Under the pieces are notes generated by a model. That model had not been told where the DNA came from, made no database searches, and saw only the letters and a list, made by a program, of their open reading frames with translations. A stretch of 64,000 nt of DNA from assembly GCF_901709675.1 (NCBI RefSeq), contig NC_051095.1, positions 21,389,956-21,453,955 on the forward strand, given 5' to 3'. This document shows, piece by piece, positions 1 to 15,139 of this stretch. The stretch is from Syngnathus acus (taxonomy: Eukaryota; Chordata; Actinopteri; Syngnathiformes; Syngnathidae). How positions within the stretch are numbered: position 1 is the stretch's first letter; each line of letters starts with the position of its first letter. Position numbers and translations under genes: made by a program.

Positions 1-5516
<5,516 letters not shown>

Positions 5517-6375
5517 GTCGCACTCTTTCCCAGCCAAGAGGCTTCATTTCAGCTTGGCCACTCTTTTTTTCCTGTAGTTTCCTGTGAAGTGTGTGGGATT
5601 TTTTGCTGTCTGTGTTCCAGACGGACTTAAATGAAAATGAGCTGAACACAGAAGATGCAGCTTTTGATCCACCTGTGCCACTGGTGTGTAGAAGTAGGAT
5701 GGTTAAAGATGACCATGGGTTACTGCTTTTTTGGAAGGAACCCTTAAACAAAAACTATCACACCTCCACGCATTGCTAATACTGTGCTGTCTGTGTTACA
5801 GTCATTGAACCGTTACTGATAACGATACTCTTTTGTAGTTGGAGTACTGATGTTACCGTGCCTTCAGTCTGCAGCACTTGTCAGTGGTTTTACGTGACGT
5901 TTTGTTCACAAACTGTTCAATGTATCGACGGCCATGCGACGAGTTTGCATGAAGCGTTAGGTCATCAACACCCCCTATCCAGAGATATGCTTGACAACCT
6001 TTACTTAATTTATTCTGGCTAATTTTATTCTTGCTATTTATGTCAATGCTGAAAAAGACCAAATGTCCAACCATAAATGACTCAGGAACACCAAGAGCAG
6101 ATGTTTTATTTTGGGACAATGCCAAAAGGATTTTTGCTTGCACTTTCAGCACATGCTGAGCAGGTTACTTTGTTCACGATAAATGGCTAAAGACCATGCT
6201 TGGTGGCAGCAGCTACACCTTTAGCCTTTGTAAAGGGGAAACTGATCAAGTCAGTATCGTGTTTGTATGTATTTTCATGAACTTGTTTGTATACTGTACA
6301 CAAACTACTCATCCTAATCACAGGCCTTACTGTTCAAGCTATTCTTGAAAATAAAACCCTTTTCATACTAAATGT
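5517..6375 (+). other. acsl4: acsl4 3' UTR with poly(A) signal
   Basis: Non-coding sequence after the acsl4 stop. The last canonical AATAAA on this strand before nxt2 is at 6350-6355, placing cleavage near 6370. On the opposite strand, TTTATT at 6105-6110 reads as AATAAA for nxt2, so the two 3' UTRs may overlap by a few hundred bases. Confidence 0.6.
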
Positions 6376-6443
6376 GGATCTCATTCCACCTCTCTTCCCA
6401 TTACAAATCTATATACATCAAAAGACAATTTAGCTGAGGACAA

Positions 6444-9400
6444 TCAGCTATTCCAGTCTTGAAAACGAAAACAGTCACTAGCAATCTTCCACACAGGTTG
6501 ATCGTTGTTTGGAGACGCCTGAGCCGTTAAAAGAAAATTCTGGTTGAAGAAACGCTGCTTGTTCCCTTCAAACTTGACTGTTCCGCCGGTGACTACAAGT
6601 AGAGTCATCTGACCTTGAGTTGCTTGATCTGTGAGCCAAGGAAGACACAGGTGATATTTAAAACAGCTGATCCCCTTAAAAAAACTAACACAATTACTAC
6701 AGGTACTAATCATTTTGTTTTATAGGGCTCTGCTAGATATGCAAAAAAGCTATTTGCAACTTAACTACTCGAGCAACAAAATTTCTCTATGCCACAGTGA
6801 CTAAAAGAATGTTTCAGAAGCAAAAATGTTTTTCTCTACTTTTCTCCTGTATCAAGGTAGTTAAACATTTAATGATCCACTAGCCAGATTGTTCTTGTTT
6901 GGATTTTGAATGTGGGGGGGAAAATAAGATTCAGCTACAGTTGAGTGCTGGGGCGGAACTATTCTAGTAGGGCCAATGCAACCCAAAAAAACAATTTGAA
7001 ATCATGTTAAAAGTTATACTTTGATTTTTCTGTATACAGCCTTCAGAGGAATCCATTTGGACACCCTCGGTCCACATTGTATTGCCATTTGACCTCCTGG
7101 GACGTCACTAACCGTGAACTGGTTGACAATCCAGTGTTTGGATTTGGAACTCGCTAGAGGGCAGTGCCTCAAAGAACTCTCCCAGGGCAACTAGTCCGGA
7201 CACAGTGTTTCCATTCCACACCAAGGTCGCCTTATCCAGGTAGAGTCTGGTGAGGTTCTGAGAAACAAGTAGTGAGACGTCAGAAAGCCGAACAGTACTG
7301 TGATCGTATGACAGGAAAGCACCCAGTGGTATACAGACAATGCAAGGACAAATAATCCCAAGTAACAGTAAAAAAGTTTCTGTGTCCACTTTAGTTGTAC
7401 AACTTGCTGTTCTCCAGTATGTTGAATGGCAAAATTTGCATTTGATCTGAGAATGGACCAATACATTACTTATTTCAACACATTTTGACAAGATGACATC
7501 ATGATGTTCTTAACTGAGTTGAGACATAAATACTGGAAGAGTCACAAAGGCAAACAAGTGGGCATCCTTTAATTCCTTGGTCAGTTCATGGATTAACCAC
7601 CTGTTGAGCATTTTACGGTTCACCTTGTTGTCAAGGGAACAGGTGTACAAAACGTATAGAAGCATTGAACAGTTGGACATGTGCGTTTGAATGTATAGAC
7701 TCTACACCAGTGTTTCCCAACCAGTGTGCCGCGGCACACGAGTGTGCCGTGAGAGATGTTCAGCTGTGCCGTGGGAAATTGTTCAACATTAATTACGGAG
7801 TGCATTATAAACAGGATTGCCAAACCACTGGTCAGTTAGCGCAAGGCCTGGTCAGTCACTTGCTAAACGTGCATGCGTGGCAAATCGGAGAATCTTGAGA
7901 TTACATGTTGTGGCATCGGCACATACTCAGTTTATGTGTGTGTTGCTGTGTGCTTTTACTAACAGTGACACTATGACGGCTGTGGTGCGTTTTCGGTCCG
8001 ATGGAAATCAGAGCATGTAGTTCAACGGGAGAACCTGGATTGTTCATTTTTCACCAACATAAAATACACAGTCAAGTCAAGACACCTCGACTGTGATAGC
8101 CACTCAGTCGCTGTCAGAACAGCAGAGCGTCTTTAAAAGTGACTTTGTTCTTATTGTCGCAATATTTATAGAGCTAGTCTAAAACAGTAAACAGTTATAT
8201 TGATTCTTTTGGATTTTGACCACAAAAAAAAAAACTCACTTTCATTTACAAAAGAAATACAATTTAAAGAATATTTAGTATTTATTTTTATTCTCCATAC
8301 ATATATAGGAATAGAACTTTACGTCTTTTGTTGTAATATAACTGACTTTAATATAGCAGCTGGTGTAACACTTAACAGATTTTTGTTGGTGGTGTGCCTC
8401 GAGATTTTTTCCAATGGAAAGGTGTGCCGTGAATGAAAAAAGGTTGGGAAACACTGCTCTACACTATACGATAGAGAAGGTCGATCACCTGGTAAGGTTT
8501 TAGTGCGTTCCTGAAATTGCTCCTGACAGCTGACTAAACTAGGGTGACCAGACGTCCTCTTTTTCCCCAAACATGTCCTACTTTTGAGCCCTAAAAAAAT
8601 GTCAGGGGGGAGTTCAAAATCGGCCGGGATTTTGTTGGACTGCCTCAAACATAATACATGTACATTACATTGTCAATAGAATTGACACTCAGTTCCATTT
8701 TCACTCAATTTCAGGTTTTTCTGTATCGTTTGCAAATAAATCACGCCCTTCTCCTCAAATCTAGTCACTTTGCTACGAAATAGGGTGGGCTAGCCAGTCT
8801 ACACCGAGTGTTTACAAGCAATGCCGAAACGAAAATGGACGTTCACGTTATGAAGTGCTTGACATCAAGGCAGGCACTTGCGTGTCTGTGGCAAATAAAG
8901 GTGCCAATGCACGAGGACTGAGGAGGAGCCCTTTTTTTCTTTTCTTCAAATGCTGCATCGATGGCTGTATTTCTTTTGTCTTTTTTTTTTTTTTTTACTT
9001 AGTGTACCACTATAAAACTCAAAAATATCAGTGTACACATGTTTTTGTTAGTGTAAATATGGTTTTGATATTGTATATGTTGTTTTGTGTTATTCGGGCC
9101 AATAAATGCAATTGCTATACAGACACCATGTCATTTGTGTCATAACATATGACACAAATATATACATGTATAGACTTCAGGTTGAAGTGGAATAAACAGT
9201 GAGTCTGTTTGCGACAGCAAAGTTTGTAACCTCGAAAATTTGAATCTCATAAAACTCTTTCTAAAATAATTCCAGGATGTCGAAAGAGAGCTGGTTTGAG
9301 AATAAACATCACTCCAATTTACATTGTCATTGCACCAATTGAACAGCCACTCACCCTTCTTTTCTTATCCATGCAGTCGTAGTATATGTTGACGAACTCC

Positions 9401-9579
9401 TCCGAATACCTGCAAGACTGGTCCACATGAGTCCTGAAATCCTGCGGGATGGGGAAACGGTTTGCAAACAAATTAGTGTTTTTGTTCATGAACACGTGCA
9501 AGTCAAATACTACGAGCAAGAGGTTAACTGCCGGTTGCCGAAAAAGGTTTCATTTGTAGCTTACCAACATCGCTGCCAT
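6444..9579 (-). CDS. nxt2: NTF2-related export protein 2, mRNA export cofactor
   Basis: NXT proteins have an NTF2-like fold and heterodimerise with NXF1 to carry mRNA through nuclear pores. Four coding exons on the minus strand, in transcript order: 9579-9565, 9441-9355, 7257-7113 and 6628-6444 (stop TGA). They join in frame to 143 residues, close to human NXT2 (142). The start is a short MAAML exon followed by [10 protein letters not shown]. Further landmarks are [69 protein letters not shown] and the C-terminus [20 protein letters not shown] and [11 protein letters not shown] favour NXT2 over NXT1. Intron 2 is enlarged by at least two hAT-type insertions. The gene is divergent from psmd10 and convergent with acsl4. 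Confidence 0.93.
7708..8456. mobile_element. Non-autonomous hAT element with intact TSD
   Basis: The 749-bp element is bounded by the 15-bp terminal inverted repeat CAGTGTTTCCCAACC, identical at both ends, and flanked by a perfect 8-bp target-site duplication CTCTACAC (7700-7707 and 8457-8464). An 8-bp duplication with a CAGTG-type terminus is diagnostic of the hAT superfamily. Inside lies a CG-containing palindrome (GTGTGCCGCGGCACAC) near the left end. No long transposase reading frame is present, so it depended on another copy's transposase. Confidence 0.92.
8541..9130 (+). mobile_element. Degraded hAT-like transposon remnant
   Basis: The left end starts with TAGGGTGACCAGACGTCC, a terminus common in vertebrate hAT copies. 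Inside, 8821-8853 encodes [10 protein letters not shown] and then a stop; a following frame encodes [11 protein letters not shown]. Both resemble the N-terminal region of a fish hAT transposase family, broken by a frameshift and stop. The right boundary is uncertain and no target-site duplication was found. Confidence 0.5.
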
Positions 9580-10049
9580 GAGCAAAAAAAATGTCTGCTA
9601 TGTCTCGGAATGAAATAAAAGCGTTAGCAAGAGATTTACAACACAGCAATGTTCGTTGTATTATTTCAAATTGCTTGATTTGACGCTTGCTTGGCGTTGG
9701 CATAGACGCTTATTTACTTCCTGCTGATGTAGCTTGAACTACCAAAATAAAACATAGATGTAGGTCACATGCAATGCAGTTACCAACTAGGTTTGTTCGA
9801 GGCTTTTTTATTTATTCACATATTATTTATGTTTATCTGTAGTTGTATCTGCATCTAAAATATAGAGCATTTCAGTGTAACACCTTGGAAATGTCTCGCG
9901 TTTGCTTTTATTGTGACGAGTTCATGAGTTGTATGCGGAAGTAGAAGTTATAATTTCCTGAGTCATTCACCCGTGGTTCAAATTCGGCAGTGTACGCATA
10001 TGCACAAGTTATTATTTTCCGAATACATTTCGGCACAATATATTTAAGA
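9580..10049. promoter_or_regulatory. Shared nxt2/psmd10 bidirectional promoter
   Basis: The start codons of nxt2 (minus) and psmd10 (plus) lie 470 bp apart, head to head, so both promoters and leaders must fit here. Two ETS-type motifs are visible: ACTTCC at 9716-9721 and CGGAAGT at 9936-9942, typical of housekeeping bidirectional promoters. No TATA box is placed convincingly for either gene. Confidence 0.6.
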
Positions 10050-11847
10050 ATGGAAGGGTCTGTCTCAAACGTTGACGTGTGTAATTTGGCATATTTGGGC
10101 CAGTTTGAGCAATTAAAAGAGTGCATTACATCTGATAAAGCCCTTGCCTGCAAAACGGACCAGGTAAAAATTTGTTTTATTTGACGTGATAATAGAATAG
10201 CAAAGTCTAAATGTTCAATTTTGCACGTTTCTCTTGTTTCAGGATCACAGAACGGCCTTGCACTGGGCTTGTTCGGCTGGCCATTTCAACATTGTTTCTT
10301 TTCTGCTTGACCTGGGAGTTGAAGTGAACATGCAAGATGATGTATGAATTAAAACACAGTACTGTACATTTAGATAAAATAATTACTCTTTCTACCTTTC
10401 TACTGTTGTCCACTAAAAGAAAATCGTTTTAGGTTGACTGCATACTAGAAAGACTACAGGATACAGATCCTCTTTTACATACAAAATAACAACAATGTAC
10501 TCAAGTATATATAAATGTATTGACTATTGGCTGTAAAGCAGTAAAATAATATAAATAAAAAGTGATGCAAACGCATCATAAGGGTTAAAATAGGGACAAA
10601 GCCAGGGAAATATTGATTGTCGAATGGAAGAACTCAAAACGACAGCCCTTGTTGATGTTATTTCCAGGCTGCATGGACCCCTCTTCACATTGCATCATCT
10701 GCAGGTAGAGAAGACATTGTCAAAGCACTAATAGCCAAAGGCGCTCAGCTAAACTCTGTAAATCAAAATGGATGCACTCCTCTACATTATGCCGCCTCCA
10801 AGGACAGATATGAGGTAAATATCTAACTTTCTTAACTTTCCCTCCTGCTCTCTCCCTCTCCTCCCCTCCCTCTGACTTTCTCCCCCATCATTCTCTCTCT
10901 GTCTCTCTCTCTCGCTCTCTCTCTCTTCTCCCCTTTTTCACTGTGTGTGTGTGTATAAATCAAATGTAATTACAAATCATAAGTTATGGAAAATGATGCA
11001 GTAGATATTGTGGTAGATGAATGGAGGGATACAGTATATTTAAAAAGTGGAAAAAAATGCACGCAATCCCATTAACATAGTGACAGCCGGTAACATTACG
11101 TACATACTTTAGTTGCTTCGCTGGGCCACAAAAAATGATCAACACCGTTAACGAAAACTGCATTTCTTTTCTTCAGATCATATCCTCTGATGAAAAGTTG
11201 TGAAAGTCATTTACAGATGAGAAATCTTGAACTCGTATTTATTTCTATTGTATATATACTCAAACAGTATAAGTGAATGGATATTGAGATATAACTTGGA
11301 ACCACTTTGGCAGTCTTTAAAGGAACACGCGATGTGAACAAAGTAGAAAATCAAAGCAAAGTAGGCTTATTTCAGTCCTCTTTCCTAGATTGCCTTGCTC
11401 TTGCTTGAAAATGGAGCCGACCCTAATGCCACAGACAAACTTGATTCCACTCCACTTCATAGAGCCTCCACCAAGGGCAACTATCGCCTGATCCAGCTGC
11501 TTCTCAAACAGAGTGCCTCGACCAACATCCAGGACTCGCAGGGCAACACAGCACTGTATGTTTGGAGCAACACTTGTCCTACCGCTGAACCATAAAAGCA
11601 TGATCTAAACTACTTGAATCAAGCAATGTGGAAATGTTAAATGACAAAAGGTGTATTTATATTTGCAACTGTTTTGCCATTTTGTTGAACTAGCCACCTG
11701 GCGTGCGATGAGGAGCGGGTTGAAGCAGCAAAGCTCTTGGTGGAACACGGAGCCAGCATTTACATTGAAAACAAGGAGGAGAAAACGCCTCTCCAGATGG
11801 CCAAGGGCAGTCTAGGCAACGTACTTCGTCGAATTGTGGAAGGATGA
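10050..11847 (+). CDS. psmd10: Gankyrin, 26S proteasome assembly chaperone
   Basis: PSMD10 is an all-ankyrin-repeat chaperone of the 19S base; it binds the C-terminus of the Rpt3 ATPase (PSMC4) and also binds RB and MDM2. Five coding exons join in frame: 10050-10163, 10243-10341, 10668-10814, 11389-11555 and 11694-11847 (stop TGA). The product is 226 residues, the same as human. It starts MEGSVSNVDVCNLAYLG. Ankyrin signatures recur (ALHWACSAGHF, PLHIASSAGREDIVKAL, PLHYAASKDRYE, PLHRASTKGNY, LHLACDEERVEAAKLL). The RB-binding LxCxE motif is kept as LACDE at residues 178-182. The C-terminus is RRIVEG. Each ankyrin unit follows the previous one without gaps, and codon phase is preserved at all splice sites. 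Confidence 0.95.
10836..10940. repeat. Pyrimidine-rich (CT)n tract in psmd10 intron 3
   Basis: About 100 bases of nearly pure C and T, with CTCTCT runs, followed by a short TG run. Low-complexity sequence with no function assigned. Confidence 0.85.
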
Positions 11848-12035
11848 TGCATTGACTACCTAAAGGTGCATTTTCAGCTTCATCCAGACCTGAGACAAGT
11901 GTGGCTTCCTCAGCGGCACAGATGGTAACATATCTGACCAAAAACACTGAAATGCACTGGCCCAAACGACAGACCACCCTTTGTGACATTTGATGTATTG
12001 CAAATTGCGTAATAAAATCAGTGTTAAGCTTCTTT
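11848..12035 (+). other. psmd10: psmd10 3' UTR and poly(A) signal
   Basis: Non-coding tail after the gankyrin stop. A canonical AATAAA at 12011-12016 predicts a short 3' UTR ending near 12030-12035. Confidence 0.65.
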
Positions 12036-12195
12036 ATTTTGTGTGTTTTCTTTTGTGTACTCTGTTGCACATCCACTGCAATCTTGGTGGATGAAGCCAG
12101 AGCGAGTCACCGTCTCATTTGGTTTTGTGTGGTGTGGGTCCTCAAAATTTCAGTGAACGTTAACTGTTTATTCCACTCAGCGGCACAGTCTACAG

Positions 12196-12530
12196 CAGGG
12201 ATATCAAACTCTTTTTTTTTTCGCCAGCCGCATTGTAGTCATAGCTTCTTTCGGAGGGCCATTATGACTGTCAACCCAAATAAATGTATGAGCACCTCAT
12301 ATTATAGACAGTAAAAGCTACAAAACAAACTGACAAATAAATCGTTTTCTAATCAGATGAGTAAAAACTGGTCAAATATTAAAAAAAATATATATATATT
12401 ATTAAAAATGAAGACAATTTGCAATTCTAGTAATGACACACGAATTTGATGCACAATCTGTCTTCGCGGGCCACATAAAATGATGTGGCGGGCCGAATCT
12501 GGCCCCCGGGCCTTGAGTTTGACACCTGTG
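12196..12530. mobile_element. Short hAT MITE with 8-bp TSD
   Basis: The 335-bp element has imperfect 16-bp terminal inverted repeats: CAGGGATATCAAACTC at the left, and CACAGGTGTCAAACTC read inward from the right. The flanking 8-bp duplications are GTCTACAG (12188-12195) and GTCTACCG (12531-12538), matching at 7 of 8. The internal phrase GGGCCACATAAAATGATGTGG followed by GGCCGAATCTGGCCC is typical of abundant vertebrate hAT MITEs. It has no coding capacity. Confidence 0.85.
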
Positions 12531-12877
12531 GTCTACCGTATTCAGGCTCTGGACATAAGACTGTAGAGCAAATACTTTGGTAGAGAAACTTGAAGTGACA
12601 GGTAAGATTTGAGCTGGGCGTGTTTTCATCACATTGAGTGGTGTCCGACAGTTGAGGCGTAAGCTTTATTTTCCGTGATTTGAACCACTAATTTGGGGTT
12701 CTATTATAGACTTTGGAAACCTATGCTCTCTGTTGTAATATTGGGCAACTGAGTAAAAAATAAAAATTAAAAACAAAACATGTAATCTATTAACACTTGT
12801 TCGTTTTTTTAAACCGTGTCAAGCGAGCGTTTGCTACTTTGATGAGTCTCTTTCATAATTCATGCGTTGTTGTGTCA

Positions 12878-13357
12878 GTGTTGGCTCGTGAGTCAACGAT
12901 ACGTTCGAAAGAACGAATTCCTTTCAGTGAACGAGAGTGAACGAATCACTTCCTAAGGTGATTCGTTCTTTTTTCAGTTCATATGACTTCAACCAGTAGG
13001 TGTCGGTAATGCGCATTGAAGCTGGTGCCACCTCGCCGTAAAACAATTCCCTAATGAATTGGCCTGTTATTAGGAACACCTGAAAATGGTGGTGTACCTA
13101 ATGGAGTGTCCGAGTGACGTCACAGCGGGTGTGGCACTTTTCACTTTCCGTGAAGCGTTGACCATGATTTTTGATTATTTGATTTATACAAAAAAAAAAA
13201 AAAAAAAAAGGATATGTGTGTGTGTGTGTGCGTGTGTGTGTGGTGGTGGGGGGGGGGGGGGGGGACGATTCGTTGAGCGATTTGTTTGAACGAATCTTTT
13301 GAGTGAACTGACTCTAAAGATTCAGTTCACTTAAAAGAACTGCAATGCACATCACTA
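12878..13357. mobile_element. hAT-type MITE rich in GAACGAAT/ATTCGTTC
   Basis: The unit of about 480 bp is flanked by TTGTGTCA at 12870-12877 and again at 13358-13365, an 8-bp target-site duplication. The right end, read inward, is TAGTGATGTGC, a usual hAT terminus; the left end AGTGTTGGC is a poorer match and the border may shift by one or two bases. The interior is dominated by GAACGAAT and its complement ATTCGTTC, giving strong hairpin potential. It also carries A20 (13190-13209), a TG run and G17 (13248-13264). Confidence 0.7.
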
Positions 13358-14106
13358 TTGTGTCACGTGGGATGCGCAGACGTGGTGCGCACCAGTCAAC
13401 CTTTGAGCAACTACTTCCTGAAAGGGTCGCGTCATACGATACACCTCTTTCATGTCACTTCTAAAGAACTCCTTAAAGTTGTTGTTGGATTAAAGCGTGA
13501 CGAACGGGACAAAGGTAAAACTTATTTTCTTTAACTCTGACAAACACAAGTGATTCCAAGCACATGTAGAATAGCTCGGGCTAGCATGTTACTGCTAGCA
13601 CGAAGCTGTGAATGCAAAATGACAGAGTCCTATCAGTATTATGCCTGCGTGTGCTATCTTATGTTTATTACTTCCCCAGCGTGACTTCCAGCTCGCTCAA
13701 AGCCGCGTGAGTCGTTTCAGACGCTGTGGTTGGAATTTGTAATGACGCTTGTCTATGGAATGGAATCCGTAAAGCCAGCAAATTTGGACTTTACCCTTGT
13801 TTTTTTCCCCCACGCAGTTGCAGTTACTTGGTGATTTAGTTTTGAATGTGGAGTTTAAAGAGCAAAGACTGCTTATCGATTATTGTCTGTTACTGCTAGA
13901 TGTACGGTTGCATCAATTAAAAGTAAGCTCTAACATCAAGTTTTGAAATGCGTATAATAAAACAACATTCTTTACCTCCTGCCAATTATAAAATATAAAA
14001 TAATGCAGTGCAGTTGAATATCACTCAAAACTACAGCAGCAATCATCTACAGTGCTTTCTCGTATGTTCGAATAAGAATTTGAGAATAATTGTCAATAAA
14101 TGTTTT

Positions 14107-14180
14107 GTACATGTAAAGCCCTTTGAGACTGCTTGTGATTTAGGGCTATACAAATAAACCTGACTTGACTTGACTCGACA
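14107..14180 (+). mobile_element. 3' tail of an L2-like LINE or derived SINE
   Basis: The stretch reading GTAAAGCCCTTTGAGACTGC, then GGGCTATACAAATAAACC and ending in TTGACT repeats, is the usual 3' end of a common fish non-LTR retroposon. Only the tail is present. Confidence 0.55.
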
Positions 14181-15139
14181 TGCATATCAAACTTGATAAG
14201 TCGAGGTAAATATTGGTCTGTGTTGACAGGGTTTGTGTTGCTGGGTTGCTGAGTGCTACACCCTGTTCTCACGTGTGTATGAGTCTGAAGACAAACTTGT
14301 CTCATTCAGCCGTGCCCGTCACACCCACCCACACCCACACGCACACACACGCTATGTCCCAACATATTGGACAGGTTGTAATAATATGATAACCACGCGC
14401 AGGTAAAAAAAAAAAAAAAAACCATTTTTTTTTATTATTTTCCATTGAGCCCAATCTATTTTAAATGACAAATAGAATATTTGATTAATTAGTAATGAAA
14501 AGTTTTTTGGAGCTGAAAGTAGTTTTGCTTCACTTTGGTGCTTTTTTTGAGGAAACTATTTTCAGATTTCACTTTCAAGATTTGAGATCTTGGTACTTTT
14601 TCTGAATAAACTATTTTCAGTTTTCACTTCCATTAATTTTTAAAGATTTGAGGTCTCGTTTCTTTCATGTTCAACTCTTTTTTTCAGATTTAGATCTTTT
14701 TCAAACTACTTCCAACTTGAAAAAACTTTTCGTATTTTTATTTTGAATGCGTACGTTGTTTTATTTTTCAACGTTCAAGCTCAACACGTTTATTTTCAGT
14801 TTCAAGTTTTATTTTTTCCCAAGTACACGTTTTGATTTTTCAAGTGCAAAACCTTTGATCCAATCTATCCGAGTTGGAAAGGTTAAAAATCAACATTCAA
14901 GCCATTTTGTTTGTGTTCTCAATGTGTTCTCAATTGCTCTGCCTTGGCCTCGTGACAAGAAGGTTAGCTTACTTAAGGTACAGATGTATCTATTGCCACC
15001 GGAAGTACATCGATGGTGAAAACGTCTCGTAGGCTTCAAGTCATACAGAAGATGCCTAACTTTTTCTGGTCTCTCTACACCCCCTCCCCACCCACTCTTC
15101 CTTCTACTCCAAAGTAGCAATCCCCTGTTTGCTGCTATC

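Larger units (their letters stand above)
7258..9354 (-). other. nxt2 intron 2, transposon-rich
   Basis: Intron of about 2.1 kb, much longer than the gene's other introns. It holds the hAT element at 7708-8456 and a second hAT-like remnant at about 8541-9130; both are annotated separately. No further exon was found. Confidence 0.85.
12036..15115. other. psmd10-xiap spacer and possible xiap leader
   Basis: About 3 kb with no coding gene. It holds two hAT-type insertions (12196-12530 and 12878-13357), a LINE-like tail (14107-14180) and AT-rich degenerate repeats at about 14500-14720, where ACTATTTTCAG-type units recur. A possible non-coding xiap first exon ends at 13514 in front of a GTAAAA donor. 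Acceptors AAAG (15114) or TAG (15117), after a long pyrimidine tract, would then precede the xiap start codon. This leader is inference only. Confidence 0.55.
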
